Shown: positions 25,457 through 34,563, counted from the first letter of the stretch. The stretch: DNA of 64,000 nt from CAWJJM01 sp963843275 (GCA_963843275.1 CAWJJM010000012.1:1798001-1862000); one strand, 5' to 3'. The notes: a model not told the origin generated them from the sequence alone. Numbers and translations are program-made.

Positions 25457-26014
25457 TCAGGAGCCTTCGGGCGCGTCGGCGGGACGGGGCGCCCGCTCGG
25501 ACCCGGGTTCGCCCGGCTCCGCGGCCGGCGGGGCGGACGGCGCGGCGGCCGCGCCGCCGGAGGGGTCGCCGGGGGAGGTCGGGACCCCGCTCTCGTCGAG
25601 GACCACCTCCCCGCCCCCGGCCGTCTGCGCGGCGTCGCCGGCGACCGGCGGCGCCTCACCCTCGGCCGTCTCCGCGGCAGCGCCGGCGACCGGCGGTGCC
25701 GCACCCTCGGCCGCCGGGGCCGCGGGGTCCTTCCACGGCTCGATCCCCTGCGCGTGCCGGATCGCCGCGACCGCCGCCGGGTCGGGCGCCGGAGCCGGCG
25801 CCGCGCCGAGCGTCGGGCGGCGCGCGATCGGGTGCTCGTCCTCGAGCGCGATCTCGGTGTTGATCGAGCGCCGCAGCTCGGTGGTCGCCTTGCGGAACTC
25901 ACCCAGGGCCTTGCCCAGCGTCCGGCCCACCTCCGGCAGGCCACGCGGGCCGAAGATCAGCAGCGCGAGCAGGAAGATGAAGATGATCTCGGGGGTCCCG
26001 ATCGGTCCGAACAT
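25457..26014 (-). CDS. tatA: Twin-arginine translocase TatA/TatB-family subunit
   Basis: TatA-type proteins have one N-terminal transmembrane helix, an amphipathic helix and a variable tail; they form the size-variable pore or (TatB) help bind substrates. The 185-residue product starts MFGPIGTPEIIFIFLLALLI and shows the hallmark FGPRGLPEVGRTLGKALGEF. The tail from about residue 60 onward is low-complexity Pro/Ala/Glu-rich with a short duplicated element (EGAAPPVAGAAAETA, EGEAPPVAGDAAQTA). Only one such gene is seen, so it may serve as both TatA and TatB; the glutamate-free N-terminus and FGP motif do not decide firmly. It diverges from the ctpA-like gene at 26113. Confidence 0.9.
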   Translation of the reverse strand: MFGPIGTPEIIFIFLLALLIFGPRGLPEVGRTLGKALGEFRKATTELRRSINTEIALEDEHPIARRPTLGAAPAPAPDPAAVAAIRHAQGIEPWKDPAAPAAEGAAPPVAGAAAETAEGEAPPVAGDAAQTAGGGEVVLDESGVPTSPGDPSGGAAAAPSAPPAAEPGEPGSERAPRPADAPEGS

Positions 26015-26112
26015 GGCGGCCTTTCCAGCCCTTGATGATCCGGCGCGGTCCGGTGAAAGTCAAGCCGGACGCCGGGAAGGCGGTACCGCGCGGCGGTGTT
26101 ATCGTCCGCGTG

Positions 26113-27798
26113 ATGAAGCGATCCTGGAGAAACGTCGGTCTCGTGCTGTTCGCCGTCGCGCTGCTCGTCGGAACCCTCGTCGGCGGTCGCCTGCAGGCCC
26201 TGGGCAACGACACCCGGGAGAGCCTGCGCCTGTACACCGAGCTGGTCGACGTGGCGCAGCAGCGCTACGGCGGGGAGGTCAGCTACCGCGACCTCGTCTT
26301 CGCCTCCATCCAGGGGATGATCCGCACCCTCGATCCGCACACCAGCTTCCTGCCGCCGCAAGCCTACAGCGGCATGCGCGAGCGGCAGCAGTCGAGCTTC
26401 TACGGCCTCGGCATCGTGGTCAGCATGCGCAACGACCAGCTCACGGTGATCACCCCGATCGAGGGGACCCCGGCGGCCCAGGTCGGCCTGCGCGCCGGCG
26501 ACGTGATCAGCGGCATCGAGGGCGAGTCGACCGACAAGATGACCCTCGACGAGGCGGTCGACAAGCTCAAGGGGCCGAAGGGCACCAAGGTCCACATCAC
26601 CGTCGCCCGCCGCGGCCTCGACGAGCCGCTCGAGCTGACCGTCACCCGGGCCGAGATCCCGCAGAACACGGTGCGGCAGGCGTACATGCTCGAGCCCGGG
26701 ACCGGCTACCTGCAGATCTCCGACTTCAACCGCGCCACCGGGCGCGAGGTCGCCGAGGCCCTGGACAAGCTCCGCGGCGAGGGGATGCAGCGGCTCGTCC
26801 TCGACCTGCGCAACAACGGCGGCGGCCTGCTCGACCAGGCGATCCTGGTCTCCGACCAGTTCCTCCCCGAGGGCGCCAAGATCGTCGAGACCAAGGGGCG
26901 CACCCGCGACAGCTTCCAGACCTACCGCGCCACCGACCGCTACCCCGAGCTGGGGATGCCGGTGGTGGTGCTGGTCAACCGCGGCACCGCCTCGGCCGCC
27001 GAGATCCTGGCCGGCGCGATCCAGGACCACGACGTCGGCATCGTCGTGGGCACCCCCACCTGGGGCAAGGGGCTGGTGCAGACGCTCTACAACCTCTCCT
27101 ACGGCGCCGGGCTGGCCCTGACCACCGCCAAGTACTACACGCCGTCCGGACGGCTGATCCAGCGCGACTACACCTCGTTCTTCGACTACCTGAACTACGA
27201 CCCCGACACCGGCGCCACGACCGAGCCGGGCGAGGACGGCAAGCCGCTGGTCGAGACGCCGCACGGGACGGTCTACTACACGGACGTGGGGCGCAAGGTG
27301 TACGGCGGCGGCGGCATCACCCCCGACGTCTACGCCGACCTGCCGGACCTCAGCGACTTCTCGCAGTACCTGCTGGCGCACAACGCCTTCTTCGACTACG
27401 CCGTCGACTTCGAGAACCGCCACCCGGTGACCGACCGCGACTGGCAGCCGCCGGCCGACCTGCTGGACCGCTTCGACGGCTGGCTGGTCGACCAGGACGT
27501 GGCGGATCGGAAGCGGATCGACGAGGGCTTCGCGGACGCGGCGACGCGGGACTTCGCCCGGCTGCAGATCCAGGCGGAGATCTACAACGCCGCCTTCGGG
27601 CAGGAGGCGCGGCACCGGGTGATCAGCCACGGCGACCACCAGATCGCGATCGCCCTGGGGCAGTTCGACCGCGCCCGCGAGCTGCTGGCGAGCCGTCAGG
27701 CGGCCGCCGCGGCGGGACGGCTGCACAACGAGGACGGCGCGCAGCCGGGCCGCGACAGCGCCGCCGAGGTCCTCCCCTCGACCGACCACGACGGCTGA
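26113..27798 (+). CDS. C-terminal processing peptidase, S41 family (CtpA/Prc type)
   Basis: Periplasmic or membrane-anchored serine protease with a PDZ domain that trims or degrades proteins from their C-termini. ATG at 26113 gives an N-terminal signal/anchor (MKRSWRNVGLVLFAVALLVG). The PDZ domain lies near residues 90-170 (GIVVSMRNDQLTVITPIEG, GLRAGDVISGIEG). The catalytic serine is in NRGTASAAEILAGAIQ (~293) and the lysine in TPTWGKGLVQT (~318); LDLRNNGGGLLDQA precedes them as in the family. A C-terminal extension of about 150 residues follows the protease domain. An upstream in-frame start at 26032 would add residues before the signal helix and is less likely. Confidence 0.94.
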   Translation: MKRSWRNVGLVLFAVALLVGTLVGGRLQALGNDTRESLRLYTELVDVAQQRYGGEVSYRDLVFASIQGMIRTLDPHTSFLPPQAYSGMRERQQSSFYGLGIVVSMRNDQLTVITPIEGTPAAQVGLRAGDVISGIEGESTDKMTLDEAVDKLKGPKGTKVHITVARRGLDEPLELTVTRAEIPQNTVRQAYMLEPGTGYLQISDFNRATGREVAEALDKLRGEGMQRLVLDLRNNGGGLLDQAILVSDQFLPEGAKIVETKGRTRDSFQTYRATDRYPELGMPVVVLVNRGTASAAEILAGAIQDHDVGIVVGTPTWGKGLVQTLYNLSYGAGLALTTAKYYTPSGRLIQRDYTSFFDYLNYDPDTGATTEPGEDGKPLVETPHGTVYYTDVGRKVYGGGGITPDVYADLPDLSDFSQYLLAHNAFFDYAVDFENRHPVTDRDWQPPADLLDRFDGWLVDQDVADRKRIDEGFADAATRDFARLQIQAEIYNAAFGQEARHRVISHGDHQIAIALGQFDRARELLASRQAAAAAGRLHNEDGAQPGRDSAAEVLPSTDHDG

Positions 27799-27831
27799 GC
27801 GCGGGCGCCCGGCCCGCGCGGCGCCCCGCCC

Positions 27832-29079
27832 CTAGTTGTTGGTGGCGAAGCGGCGCTCGCCGATCAACGTGGTGAACCCGTCGTCGTCGACGACGATCAC
27901 CTGCAGCTCGTGCTGGCCGTCGACCAACGGCCGCGTGTCGAGCGCGAAGCTCCAGCCGGCGTGCGCCGAGCCCGGGTAGCCCGGGAAGTCGGCGGACACC
28001 GAGGGCCGCGGCAACCCGTAGGTGGCCTCCCCCTGGAAGTTGCCGTCGACGTAGACCAGCACCTGGTCGACCCCCTCGTAGTCCACCGCATAGCCGGTCA
28101 GCGTCACCACGCCGCCGAAGAAGAGCCCGTCCGGCGGCAGGTCGATGACCCCCGCCGCCTGGGTGTTCGGCGCCGAGCCGTCGCAGAGGAAGGTCACCGG
28201 CACCGGGGGCAGCTCGCTGACCTGGCCGGCCACGTCCCCGACCCGCACGCCGAGCCGGTGGAGACCCTCGCGGACGCCGCCGTGGGCGATCAGCTCGCCG
28301 ACGTCGAGGACGAAGCGGAAGCCGGCGTGCGGGGCGTTGAAGAGGGTGGGGAACGCCGCTTCGACGTCGAGGCGGCGCAACCCGTAGCAGTTCGTCCAGC
28401 CGCCGAGGTCCGGGTCGTAGCCGCAGTCGACGGTGCTGCGGGCGAGGATGTTGCCGTCCAGCAGCAGCTCGACGTAGCCGATGCCGGTGTCGCTCCGCTC
28501 GACGCCGGCGTCGAGGGACCAGCCCCGCACCACGGCCAGCCGGCGGGGCGTGAGGTCGTTGCAGCGCCCGTACAGCTCGGCGTTGGGCAGCGGCAGCTCG
28601 ACGGCGCCGAACGGCCGGAGCTCCTGGGTGTCGTTGTGGAACTGCGCCAGGAACGAGTGCAGGGCACGGCGCTCGCCGGTCTTCGAGGTCACCTCGGCGC
28701 CGATCAGGTGGACGCCGTTGAGGTAGCGGGTGGAGTCGAGCTGGTAGCCGAACCCGGAGTGGTCGCCGTCCGGGTAGCCCGGATGCACCCGCGCCACGTC
28801 CGGCCGTGAATGCCCGTAGAAGGCGCGGCCGTCCGGCGTGCCGTCGACCAGGATGTCCACGGACTCGACGCCGTCGTCGTCGAGCGCCCAACCGTTGATC
28901 GGGATGATGCCGCTGCCGGCGTTGCCTCCGCCGTAGATGCCGAACAGGCCGAAAGGCTGGGCCGCCCGCGCCGGCGGCGCGGCGACCAGCGCGGCGGCGG
29001 CGAGCAGCGCGATCAGCAGGACGGGGACCGGGCCGCGCGCACGGGCGCCCGAGAGACTCCGACGGTTCTCAGGGAACAT
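27832..29079 (-). CDS. Secreted protein with three Ig-like repeat modules
   Basis: A 415-residue exported protein of unknown role. ATG 29079, preceded by GGAGGA eight bases upstream, gives a signal peptide (LLIALLAAAALVAAPPARAA). The mature part shows three similar modules of about 100 residues. Recurring elements are GWALDDDGVESVDILVDG, GWSLDAGVERSDTGIGYVEL and GYAVDYEGVDQVLVYVDG at module starts, with PGYPDGDHSGFGYQLDS, NAPHAGFRFVLD and PGYPGSAHAGWSFALDT near module ends, followed by an H-x-L strand. This fits beta-sandwich, Ig-like domains often seen in surface proteins of GC-rich Gram-negatives. A good promoter lies just upstream. Function is not known. Confidence 0.8.
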   Translation of the reverse strand: MFPENRRSLSGARARGPVPVLLIALLAAAALVAAPPARAAQPFGLFGIYGGGNAGSGIIPINGWALDDDGVESVDILVDGTPDGRAFYGHSRPDVARVHPGYPDGDHSGFGYQLDSTRYLNGVHLIGAEVTSKTGERRALHSFLAQFHNDTQELRPFGAVELPLPNAELYGRCNDLTPRRLAVVRGWSLDAGVERSDTGIGYVELLLDGNILARSTVDCGYDPDLGGWTNCYGLRRLDVEAAFPTLFNAPHAGFRFVLDVGELIAHGGVREGLHRLGVRVGDVAGQVSELPPVPVTFLCDGSAPNTQAAGVIDLPPDGLFFGGVVTLTGYAVDYEGVDQVLVYVDGNFQGEATYGLPRPSVSADFPGYPGSAHAGWSFALDTRPLVDGQHELQVIVVDDDGFTTLIGERRFATNN

Positions 29080-29161
29080 GGTTGGCTCCTCCACCGGCGC
29101 CCGGTCCGCCACCTGGCGCGGCTCACCGGGAACCTCAAGTAAAGCGTGAGCTGTCCGGCCG

Positions 29162-29191
29162 ATAATAGCGATAGACGTTGAACTTCGTCAA
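29162..29191 (-). promoter_or_regulatory. Sigma-70-type promoter for the secreted Ig-like protein
   Basis: Minus-strand TTGACG (29191-29186) and TATTAT (29167-29162) with an 18-base spacer, about 80 bases upstream of the ATG at 29079. The -35 overlaps the end of the histone-deacetylase-like gene. The leader is AT-rich relative to its surroundings. Confidence 0.65.
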
Positions 29192-30141
29192 TCGGCTTCA
29201 ACACGGACCGGCGCGGCCGTCCCGGCGAGCCCCCGCAGATGGGCCGCGACGAGGCCGGGCAGCGACGCCAGGTCGTAGCCGCCCTCGAGAACGGCCAGCA
29301 CCCGGCCGCCGCACGCCTCGTCCGCCAGCTCGCCCAGCAGGCGGCCCCACAACGCGAAGCCCTCGCGGCTGACCCGCATGCCGCCGAGCGGGTCGCCGCG
29401 CCAGGCGTCGAAGCCGGCGGACAGCAGCAGGACCTCCGGCCGGAAGGCCCGCAGCGCCGGGATGATCTCGATCTCCAACGCGTCGCGGTAGCCGATGTCG
29501 TCGGTGCCGGCACGCAGCGGCACGTTCAGCGTCGCCCCCTCTCCCGCCCCGCGGCCCCGCTCGTCGGCGGCGCCGGTGCCGGGGTAGAACGGGTACTGGT
29601 GGATCGACGCGTAGAACACGTCGGCGCGCTCCTCGAAGAGGTGCTGCGTGCCGTTGCCGTGGTGGACGTCGAAGTCGAACACCGCCACCCGTTCGACCCC
29701 GTGGGCCCGGCGCAGGTGCTCAGCGGCGACCGCCACGTTGTTGAAGTAGCAGAACCCCATCGCCAGCTCGCGCTCGGCGTGGTGGCCGGGGGGGCGCACC
29801 GCCGCGAACGCGCCGCCGCCGGCGGCGGCCGCGTCGGCGGCCGCCAGCGTGGCGTCGACGGCGCTCCACGCCGCCTCCCAGCTCCCCGGCGAGATCGGGT
29901 TGTCGGCGGAGTCGAACAGCGCGTCGCCGCGCTCGACGGCGCGGCGGAAGCGCTCCTGGTAGGCCTCCGGATGGAGGGCGCTGACCGCCGGGCGGGACAC
30001 CTCCGGCCGCGCCGGCGCCTCCTCCACCGTCCACCCCTCCTCCGCCAGGTGGGCGAGGATCGCCTCAAGGCGGCGCGGCTGCTCGGGAAACACCACGGGG
30101 GGGCGGTGCTCGCCGCACCGCGGGCCGGTCAGGATGCGCAT
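29188..30141 (-). CDS. Histone deacetylase family / acetoin-utilisation-like amidohydrolase
   Basis: Zinc-dependent deacetylase fold (arginase/deacetylase superfamily); bacterial members remove acetyl or acyl groups from polyamines, acetoin-pathway proteins or other small molecules. The 317-residue product has the full active-site set: AAVRPPGHHAERELAMGFCYF (tandem histidines), VAVFDFDVHHGNGTQH (Asp-x-His zinc ligands), FYASIHQYPFYPGTG, and LLSAGFDAWRGDPLGGM with the second zinc-ligand aspartate, followed by LEGGYDLASL. It appears catalytically complete. It lies alone on the minus strand between the ECF sigma factor gene and the secreted protein gene, whose promoter overlaps its 3' end. Substrate unknown. 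Confidence 0.93.
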   Translation of the reverse strand: MRILTGPRCGEHRPPVVFPEQPRRLEAILAHLAEEGWTVEEAPARPEVSRPAVSALHPEAYQERFRRAVERGDALFDSADNPISPGSWEAAWSAVDATLAAADAAAAGGGAFAAVRPPGHHAERELAMGFCYFNNVAVAAEHLRRAHGVERVAVFDFDVHHGNGTQHLFEERADVFYASIHQYPFYPGTGAADERGRGAGEGATLNVPLRAGTDDIGYRDALEIEIIPALRAFRPEVLLLSAGFDAWRGDPLGGMRVSREGFALWGRLLGELADEACGGRVLAVLEGGYDLASLPGLVAAHLRGLAGTAAPVRVEAD

Positions 30142-30182
30142 GGAGCGCCATCATACCCGCCGCCGGCGGCCCGGATCCCCCC

Positions 30183-30839
30183 TCAACGGCGCTCCAGCAC
30201 CGTGCCCTCGGCGGCGAGCGAGCGGCGCACCCGGTGGACCAGCGAATCGATGCTGCTCGGCGCCAGCTCGCCGTCGAGAGCGTGGGCGATCTGGCGGCTG
30301 CTCCACCCGGCCAGCAGCGCCCGCTCGACGATGAACAGGTTGCGCCGCGCCTGCGCCGGGCAGCGGCCCAGGTGCGGCCGGCAGCGGCGGCGGAAGACCC
30401 GGCGCGCCTCGCGGGCCCGCAGCCGCACCTCCGGCGAGTCGCCGGGATCGATCACGTCGTCCAGGGGGTCGGCACCGCCGGGGTCCCCCTGGTCGCGGCG
30501 CCAGCCGCCGCCGCGCTTGGCGGCGCACTCCGAGCGCACCCGGTCGACGACGAGGTTCCTGGCCACCCGGGCGAGGTAGGCGAAGGCCTGTTCCTCGCTG
30601 TGCGCCCACAGGCGGGCAAGCCGCGGCCGGCAACGCTCGAAGACGCGGCACCAGACCTCCTGCAGCAGGTCGTCGACCTCGTCGGGGCGGGCGTGGCCGA
30701 GGGTGCGCCGGAGGTGGCGCTGGACGACGCCGGCGAGGCGGCCGCCGAGGCGGCGGACGAGCGCGTCCCACCGCGCCGCGTCGCGCTGCGCGGCGCCGGC
30801 GGCACGCCGGGGAGGGTTCGGATCGGTCGAGGAATGCAT
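30183..30839 (-). CDS. RNA polymerase sigma factor, ECF-like
   Basis: A 218-residue sigma-70 family protein of the extracytoplasmic-function type. Region 2 is recognisable in RPDEVDDLLQEVWCRVFERC and EEQAFAYLARVARNLVVDRVR, the core-binding and -10 recognition helices. Region 4 is less canonical: the helix-turn-helix would be AGWSSRQIAHALDGELAPSSIDSLVHRVRRSL. Compared with ordinary ECF factors the linker contains a longer polar stretch (residues ~110-145, rich in Arg, Gly, Asp). No anti-sigma gene is adjacent. It is divergent from the sulfatase-like gene, with 126 bases between; it may control that gene or itself, which is an inference from position. Confidence 0.82.
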   Translation of the reverse strand: MHSSTDPNPPRRAAGAAQRDAARWDALVRRLGGRLAGVVQRHLRRTLGHARPDEVDDLLQEVWCRVFERCRPRLARLWAHSEEQAFAYLARVARNLVVDRVRSECAAKRGGGWRRDQGDPGGADPLDDVIDPGDSPEVRLRAREARRVFRRRCRPHLGRCPAQARRNLFIVERALLAGWSSRQIAHALDGELAPSSIDSLVHRVRRSLAAEGTVLERR

Positions 30840-30965
30840 GCTCCGCTCCTTCGGTTGGGGAGCGGAGGTGCCGGGAGCCGGCTGCCGGCGATGGCGAGCC
30901 GTCGCCGTTCGGGCGGGAGGCGCCGCGAGCAGCCGCGGGCCGGACCCGCGGAGGAAGAACAGGAC

Positions 30966-32432
30966 TTGCGCAAGATATCAGAACCAGCCCGGCGCGGCAA
31001 GCCGCCGCGACGGTCCCGACGCCCCCGACGCGCGGCGGCGCTGACCGCCGGCGCCGTCCTCGCCGCTCTGGCCCTCGGCGCCTGCCGCGGGCGGGAGGCG
31101 GCCGACGCCCCGCCCCCCCCTCCCCACCTCGCCGGTTCGGCGGCCGGCCACGACGTCCTGCTGCTGAGCATCGACACGCTGCGCGCCGATCGCCTCAACG
31201 CCTACGGCTACACGGCGCGCCCGACGACGCCGAACCTCGACGCCCTGCTCGCCCGCGGCGCCCTGTTCGAGCGCGCGCACGCCCCCCGGGCGCTGACCTG
31301 GCCCTCGCTCGCCTCGGTGCAGACCGGCCTCTACCCGAGCGGTCACGGCGCCTTCGAGAACGGCTACGCCATCCCGGACGAGGTCGAGACCCTGGCCGAG
31401 GTGCTGCGCGCCGCCGGCTACCGCACCGGCGCCTTCCTCAGCAACATGTGCAAGGCCAACCACCAGGGCTGGGACGACTTCGCCTGCTCCGGGGGCGAGG
31501 ACGGCAAGACGATCACGCGGGCGCTCGAATGGGTGGACGCGGCCCCGGACGACGGCCGCCCGTGGTTCCTGTGGGTGCACCTGTTCGGGGCGCACGGCCC
31601 CTACTACAACGGCGGCGACCTGGCGGCGCGCGAGCTCGACCCCGGCTATGACGGCCCGCTCGGACCGAAGAAGTGGCGGCTCGACCGGGTGATGGCGGAG
31701 CCGTTGCCGCTGGGGCCGCGCGACCTGCGGCACCTCGACGCGCTCTACGACGCCGCGGTGATCGGCAGCGACCGCCTGGCCGGGCGGCTGCTCGACGGCC
31801 TGCGCGGGTCCGGCCGGCTCGACGGCACGGTGGTGACGCTGCTCGCCGACCACGGCGAGGAGCTCTACCAGCACAACGGCTACCTGTTCCACGCCTGCTC
31901 GGTGTACGAGACGACCCTCCACGTGCCGCTGGGCATCGTGGCGCCCGGGGTGCCGGCCGGCGCCCGCGTCCCGCAGACCGTGGAGCTCATCGACGTCATG
32001 CCGACGCTGCTCGATCTGCTGGGGGTGGCGCCACCGCACGGGCTGGCCGGGGTGTCGCTGGTCCCCTACCTCGAGCGTCCCGGTCCCGCCGCCGGCCCGG
32101 GGAGGCCGGCGTTCTCCGAGTTCGGCGCCACCGATCTGCACACCGTGGTCTCCGACGGCTGGAAGCTGGTCGACAACCCGCAGGACTACCAGCCCTACTG
32201 CATCGCCGGCGCGCCCGAGGGCCACTACCCGATCGGCAAGGTCGAGCTCTACGACCTGGCGGCCGACCCCGGCGAGCAGCACGACGTGGCGGCGGAGAAC
32301 CCCAAGCGGGTCGCGGCGCTGCGCCAGCTCATCGCGCGCCGCTTCTCGCGCCTCGGCCGGCGCATCTCCCCCCAGGACGTCCCCGAAGAGGTGCGCAAGC
32401 AGCTCGAGGCGCTGGGCTACGTCGGCGACTGA
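30966..32432 (+). CDS. Sulfatase-fold lipoprotein (alkaline-phosphatase superfamily)
   Basis: Alkaline phosphatase/sulfatase superfamily enzyme. Metal-binding start VLLLSIDTLRADRLNAYGY and later LLADHGEELYQHNGYLFHA contain the Asp/His ligands. At the nucleophile position the sequence is RALTWPSLASVQTGLYPSGHG, not the C/S-x-P-x-R needed for formylglycine in true sulfatases; a threonine nucleophile, as in LtaS-type phosphoglycerol or phosphoethanolamine transferases, is more likely. A basic N-terminus is followed by a hydrophobic stretch ending in ALALGAC, a lipobox, so it is probably a lipoprotein. The TTG at 30966 puts this signal near the start; ATG at 30891 is the alternative. Terminal residues LGYVGD resemble a group of similar outer-surface enzymes. 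Confidence 0.78.
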   Translation: MRKISEPARRGKPPRRSRRPRRAAALTAGAVLAALALGACRGREAADAPPPPPHLAGSAAGHDVLLLSIDTLRADRLNAYGYTARPTTPNLDALLARGALFERAHAPRALTWPSLASVQTGLYPSGHGAFENGYAIPDEVETLAEVLRAAGYRTGAFLSNMCKANHQGWDDFACSGGEDGKTITRALEWVDAAPDDGRPWFLWVHLFGAHGPYYNGGDLAARELDPGYDGPLGPKKWRLDRVMAEPLPLGPRDLRHLDALYDAAVIGSDRLAGRLLDGLRGSGRLDGTVVTLLADHGEELYQHNGYLFHACSVYETTLHVPLGIVAPGVPAGARVPQTVELIDVMPTLLDLLGVAPPHGLAGVSLVPYLERPGPAAGPGRPAFSEFGATDLHTVVSDGWKLVDNPQDYQPYCIAGAPEGHYPIGKVELYDLAADPGEQHDVAAENPKRVAALRQLIARRFSRLGRRISPQDVPEEVRKQLEALGYVGD

Positions 32433-32639
32433 CCGCGACCCGGCCCGGAGCGGCGGCCCGGCGGTCGGGACGCCGGCCCGCGTGCGGTCGCGGCGGCACC
32501 GGCGGGCGGGCGCACCCGTCCCCGGCCGGCGGCGGGGCCGGGCGGACGGCGGAGCCTGGGGGAAGGTGGCGCGCCGGGGCGCGCGGGAGGTGCGGGGCGG
32601 GGGCCCGCGAGCGCGGCGGCGCCCCGGGCCGGCGCCTGG

Positions 32640-32795
32640 CTAGCGCAGCTTCTCTTCGACGAACTCGACGTGCTTGCGCACCTTCGGGTCGTACTTCTTC
32701 AGCCGCAGCTTCTCGGTCGCCAGCTTCTTGTTCTTCGTGGTGGTGTAGAAGTAGCCGGTGCCGGCGGTCGAGACGAGCTTGATCTTGTCGCGCAT
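32640..32795 (-). CDS. rpmG: Large ribosomal subunit protein bL33
   Basis: A 51-residue basic protein, MRDKIKLVSTAGTGYFYTTT at the N-terminus and LRLKKYDPKVRKHVEF in the C-terminal half, matching bL33 over its full length. It carries no CxxC pairs, so it is the zinc-free form. It is encoded on the minus strand directly downstream of tRNA-Asp and tRNA-Val, with which it probably shares the promoter at 33037-33065; a tRNA-rpmG neighbourhood (often followed by secE/nusG) is common, but here no secE follows. Confidence 0.95.
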   Translation of the reverse strand: MRDKIKLVSTAGTGYFYTTTKNKKLATEKLRLKKYDPKVRKHVEFVEEKLR

Positions 32796-32835
32796 GGTTC
32801 TGCCTGCTCCTGCTCGGTTGCGATCGTACGGTACG

Positions 32836-32912
32836 TGGCGGGGCCGACGGGACTCGAACCCGCGACCTCCGGCGTGACAGGCCGGCGTTCTAACCAGCTG
32901 AACTACGACCCC
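32836..32912 (-). tRNA. tRNA-Asp (anticodon GTC)
   Basis: 77-nt cloverleaf on the minus strand. The acceptor stem GGGGTCG pairs with CGGCCCC (one T-G pair), discriminator G and encoded CCA. D-arm TAGTTCAGCTGGTTAGAA, anticodon loop CTGTCAC with GTC, and T-arm GGGTTCGAGTCCC are all canonical. G73 and GTC are the expected aspartate identity elements. Confidence 0.97.
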
Positions 32913-32943
32913 GCGGGTCCCGTATCTCCAGCCTGCTCGAACT

Positions 32944-33018
32944 TGGTGGGAGGTGAGGGATTCGAACCCGCGACCCCCTGCGTGTAAGGCAGGTGCTCTG
33001 CCGCTGAGCTAACCTCCC
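32944..33018 (-). tRNA. tRNA-Val (anticodon TAC)
   Basis: 75-nt cloverleaf on the minus strand: acceptor GGGAGGT with ACCTCCC, discriminator A and encoded CCA. The anticodon arm CTGCCTTACACGCAG carries TAC, the valine anticodon, and the T-arm is GGGTTCGAATCCC. It is 31 bases upstream of tRNA-Asp on the same transcript. Confidence 0.97.
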
Positions 33019-33036
33019 AGCCGCAGAAGGATCGTA

Positions 33037-33065
33037 ATGGTACACAGGGGCCGCGGACAAGTCAA
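33037..33065 (-). promoter_or_regulatory. Promoter of the tRNA-Val/tRNA-Asp/rpmG unit
   Basis: Minus-strand TTGACT (33065-33060) and TACCAT (33042-33037) are separated by 17 bases and lie 19 bases upstream of the tRNA-Val 5' end. Spacing and sequence are typical of strong stable-RNA promoters. Confidence 0.7.
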
Positions 33066-33266
33066 CGCGCGCGGGAGGGCCGGACGGACGCCGCGCCGGC
33101 GCCGGTCGCCGCCTCTCGTGAGAAGATGGGAACGACCCGCCGGCACCCGTTTCGCAGCACTTCCGGGCGGCGCCCTCCCCGGCGCGGCCCGACGCCGCGG
33201 CGGCGGCGGGAGCGTCCCGCGATCGTCCGCTCGAACCCGACCTCGTCCACCTGAAAGGAGCCACAC

Positions 33267-33884
<618 letters not shown>

Positions 33885-33894
33885 CCGCCGCCCC

Positions 33895-33932
33895 CGGGAC
33901 GCCCGGGCCGGTGCGCCGGCCCGGGCGTCCCG
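33895..33932 (+). terminator. Strong hairpin terminator after superoxide dismutase
   Basis: A perfect 17-bp stem (CGGGACGCCCGGGCCGG and its complement) with a 4-base TGCG loop, eleven bases after the stop codon. Only a weak T content follows (GCTTTCGG), so it is a GC-rich, T-poor type of terminator. Confidence 0.75.
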
Positions 33933-34099
33933 CCGTGCGCTTTCGGAGACGGTCTAAAAGTTGGATATTCATAAGTTTGCACCTCTCCGCTCATTGCCTG
34001 CGCAGCGCGTTGCGTAGCGGGCTCCCTTTTCTCAAGATTTCTTCAAGTACGCTTCCCTACACTCCGTCTGCAGCCAACGGAAGTGAGGGGAGAACGCAC

Positions 34100-34507
34100 A
34101 TGATCGAGCAGCAGCGGATGACCGGGACGTCCCCCGGCAACGGACATCTCAACGCCAACGGCCACGGCCACCACGGCGAAGCCACCCACCGCGCCGCGCC
34201 CCGCGGCGTCGGGATGCTCGACGGGCGGCACATGACCAAGGTCTTCAAGGCGCTGTCCGACGGCACCCGGCAGGAGATCCTCCGGCTGCTGGAGAGCCAC
34301 CAGCACACGGTCGGCGAGATCGTGGGCAACTTCCAGCTCTCCCAGCCGACCATCTCGCGCCACCTGTCGGTGCTCAAGGAAGCCGACCTCGTGCTCGACC
34401 AGCGGCAGGGGCAGAACGTCATCTACCGTCTCAACGACGACGCCCTGTCCGCTTCGATGCGCGAGTTCTTCGGTCAGTTCCGCAGCTGCCAGGCGGCGCT
34501 GCGCTGA
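34100..34507 (+). CDS. ArsR-family winged-helix transcriptional regulator
   Basis: Small dimeric DNA-binding repressor. After a 35-residue polar N-terminus rich in His, Gly and Asn, the winged helix starts at MTKVFKALSDGTRQEILRLL, followed by TVGEIVGNFQLSQPTISRHL (recognition helix-turn-helix) and SVLKEADLVLDQRQGQNVIY for the wing. There is no CVC-type metal motif in the recognition helix, so it is not an obvious arsenic or cadmium sensor; the His-rich N-terminus could bind metal, but this is speculative. GAGGGGAG lies eight bases before ATG 34100. The upstream 170 bases are AT-rich for this genome and include CTCAAGATTTCTTCAAG, a possible operator. No effector gene is adjacent on its strand. 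Confidence 0.88.
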   Translation: MIEQQRMTGTSPGNGHLNANGHGHHGEATHRAAPRGVGMLDGRHMTKVFKALSDGTRQEILRLLESHQHTVGEIVGNFQLSQPTISRHLSVLKEADLVLDQRQGQNVIYRLNDDALSASMREFFGQFRSCQAALR

Positions 34508-34542
34508 CCGCCATCCGGCGCTGACCGCGTCCCGACGCGGCC

Positions 34543-34563
34543 GGGGACCGGCGGGCGGTCCCC
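34543..34563 (+). terminator. Possible terminator after the ArsR gene
   Basis: An 8-bp stem GGGGACCG/CGGTCCCC with a 5-base loop, 36 bases after the stop codon. It has no T-run. Confidence 0.4.

Noticed and set aside
32433..32639. Small gene between the sulfatase-like gene and rpmG
   Set aside because: Open frames exist on both strands but are Arg/Gly/Pro-rich low-complexity sequence without a ribosome site or similarity; treated as non-coding.
33019..33266. Short minus-strand frames upstream of superoxide dismutase
   Set aside because: They overlap the tRNA promoter and the sod leader and have no coding character. They are shadow frames.
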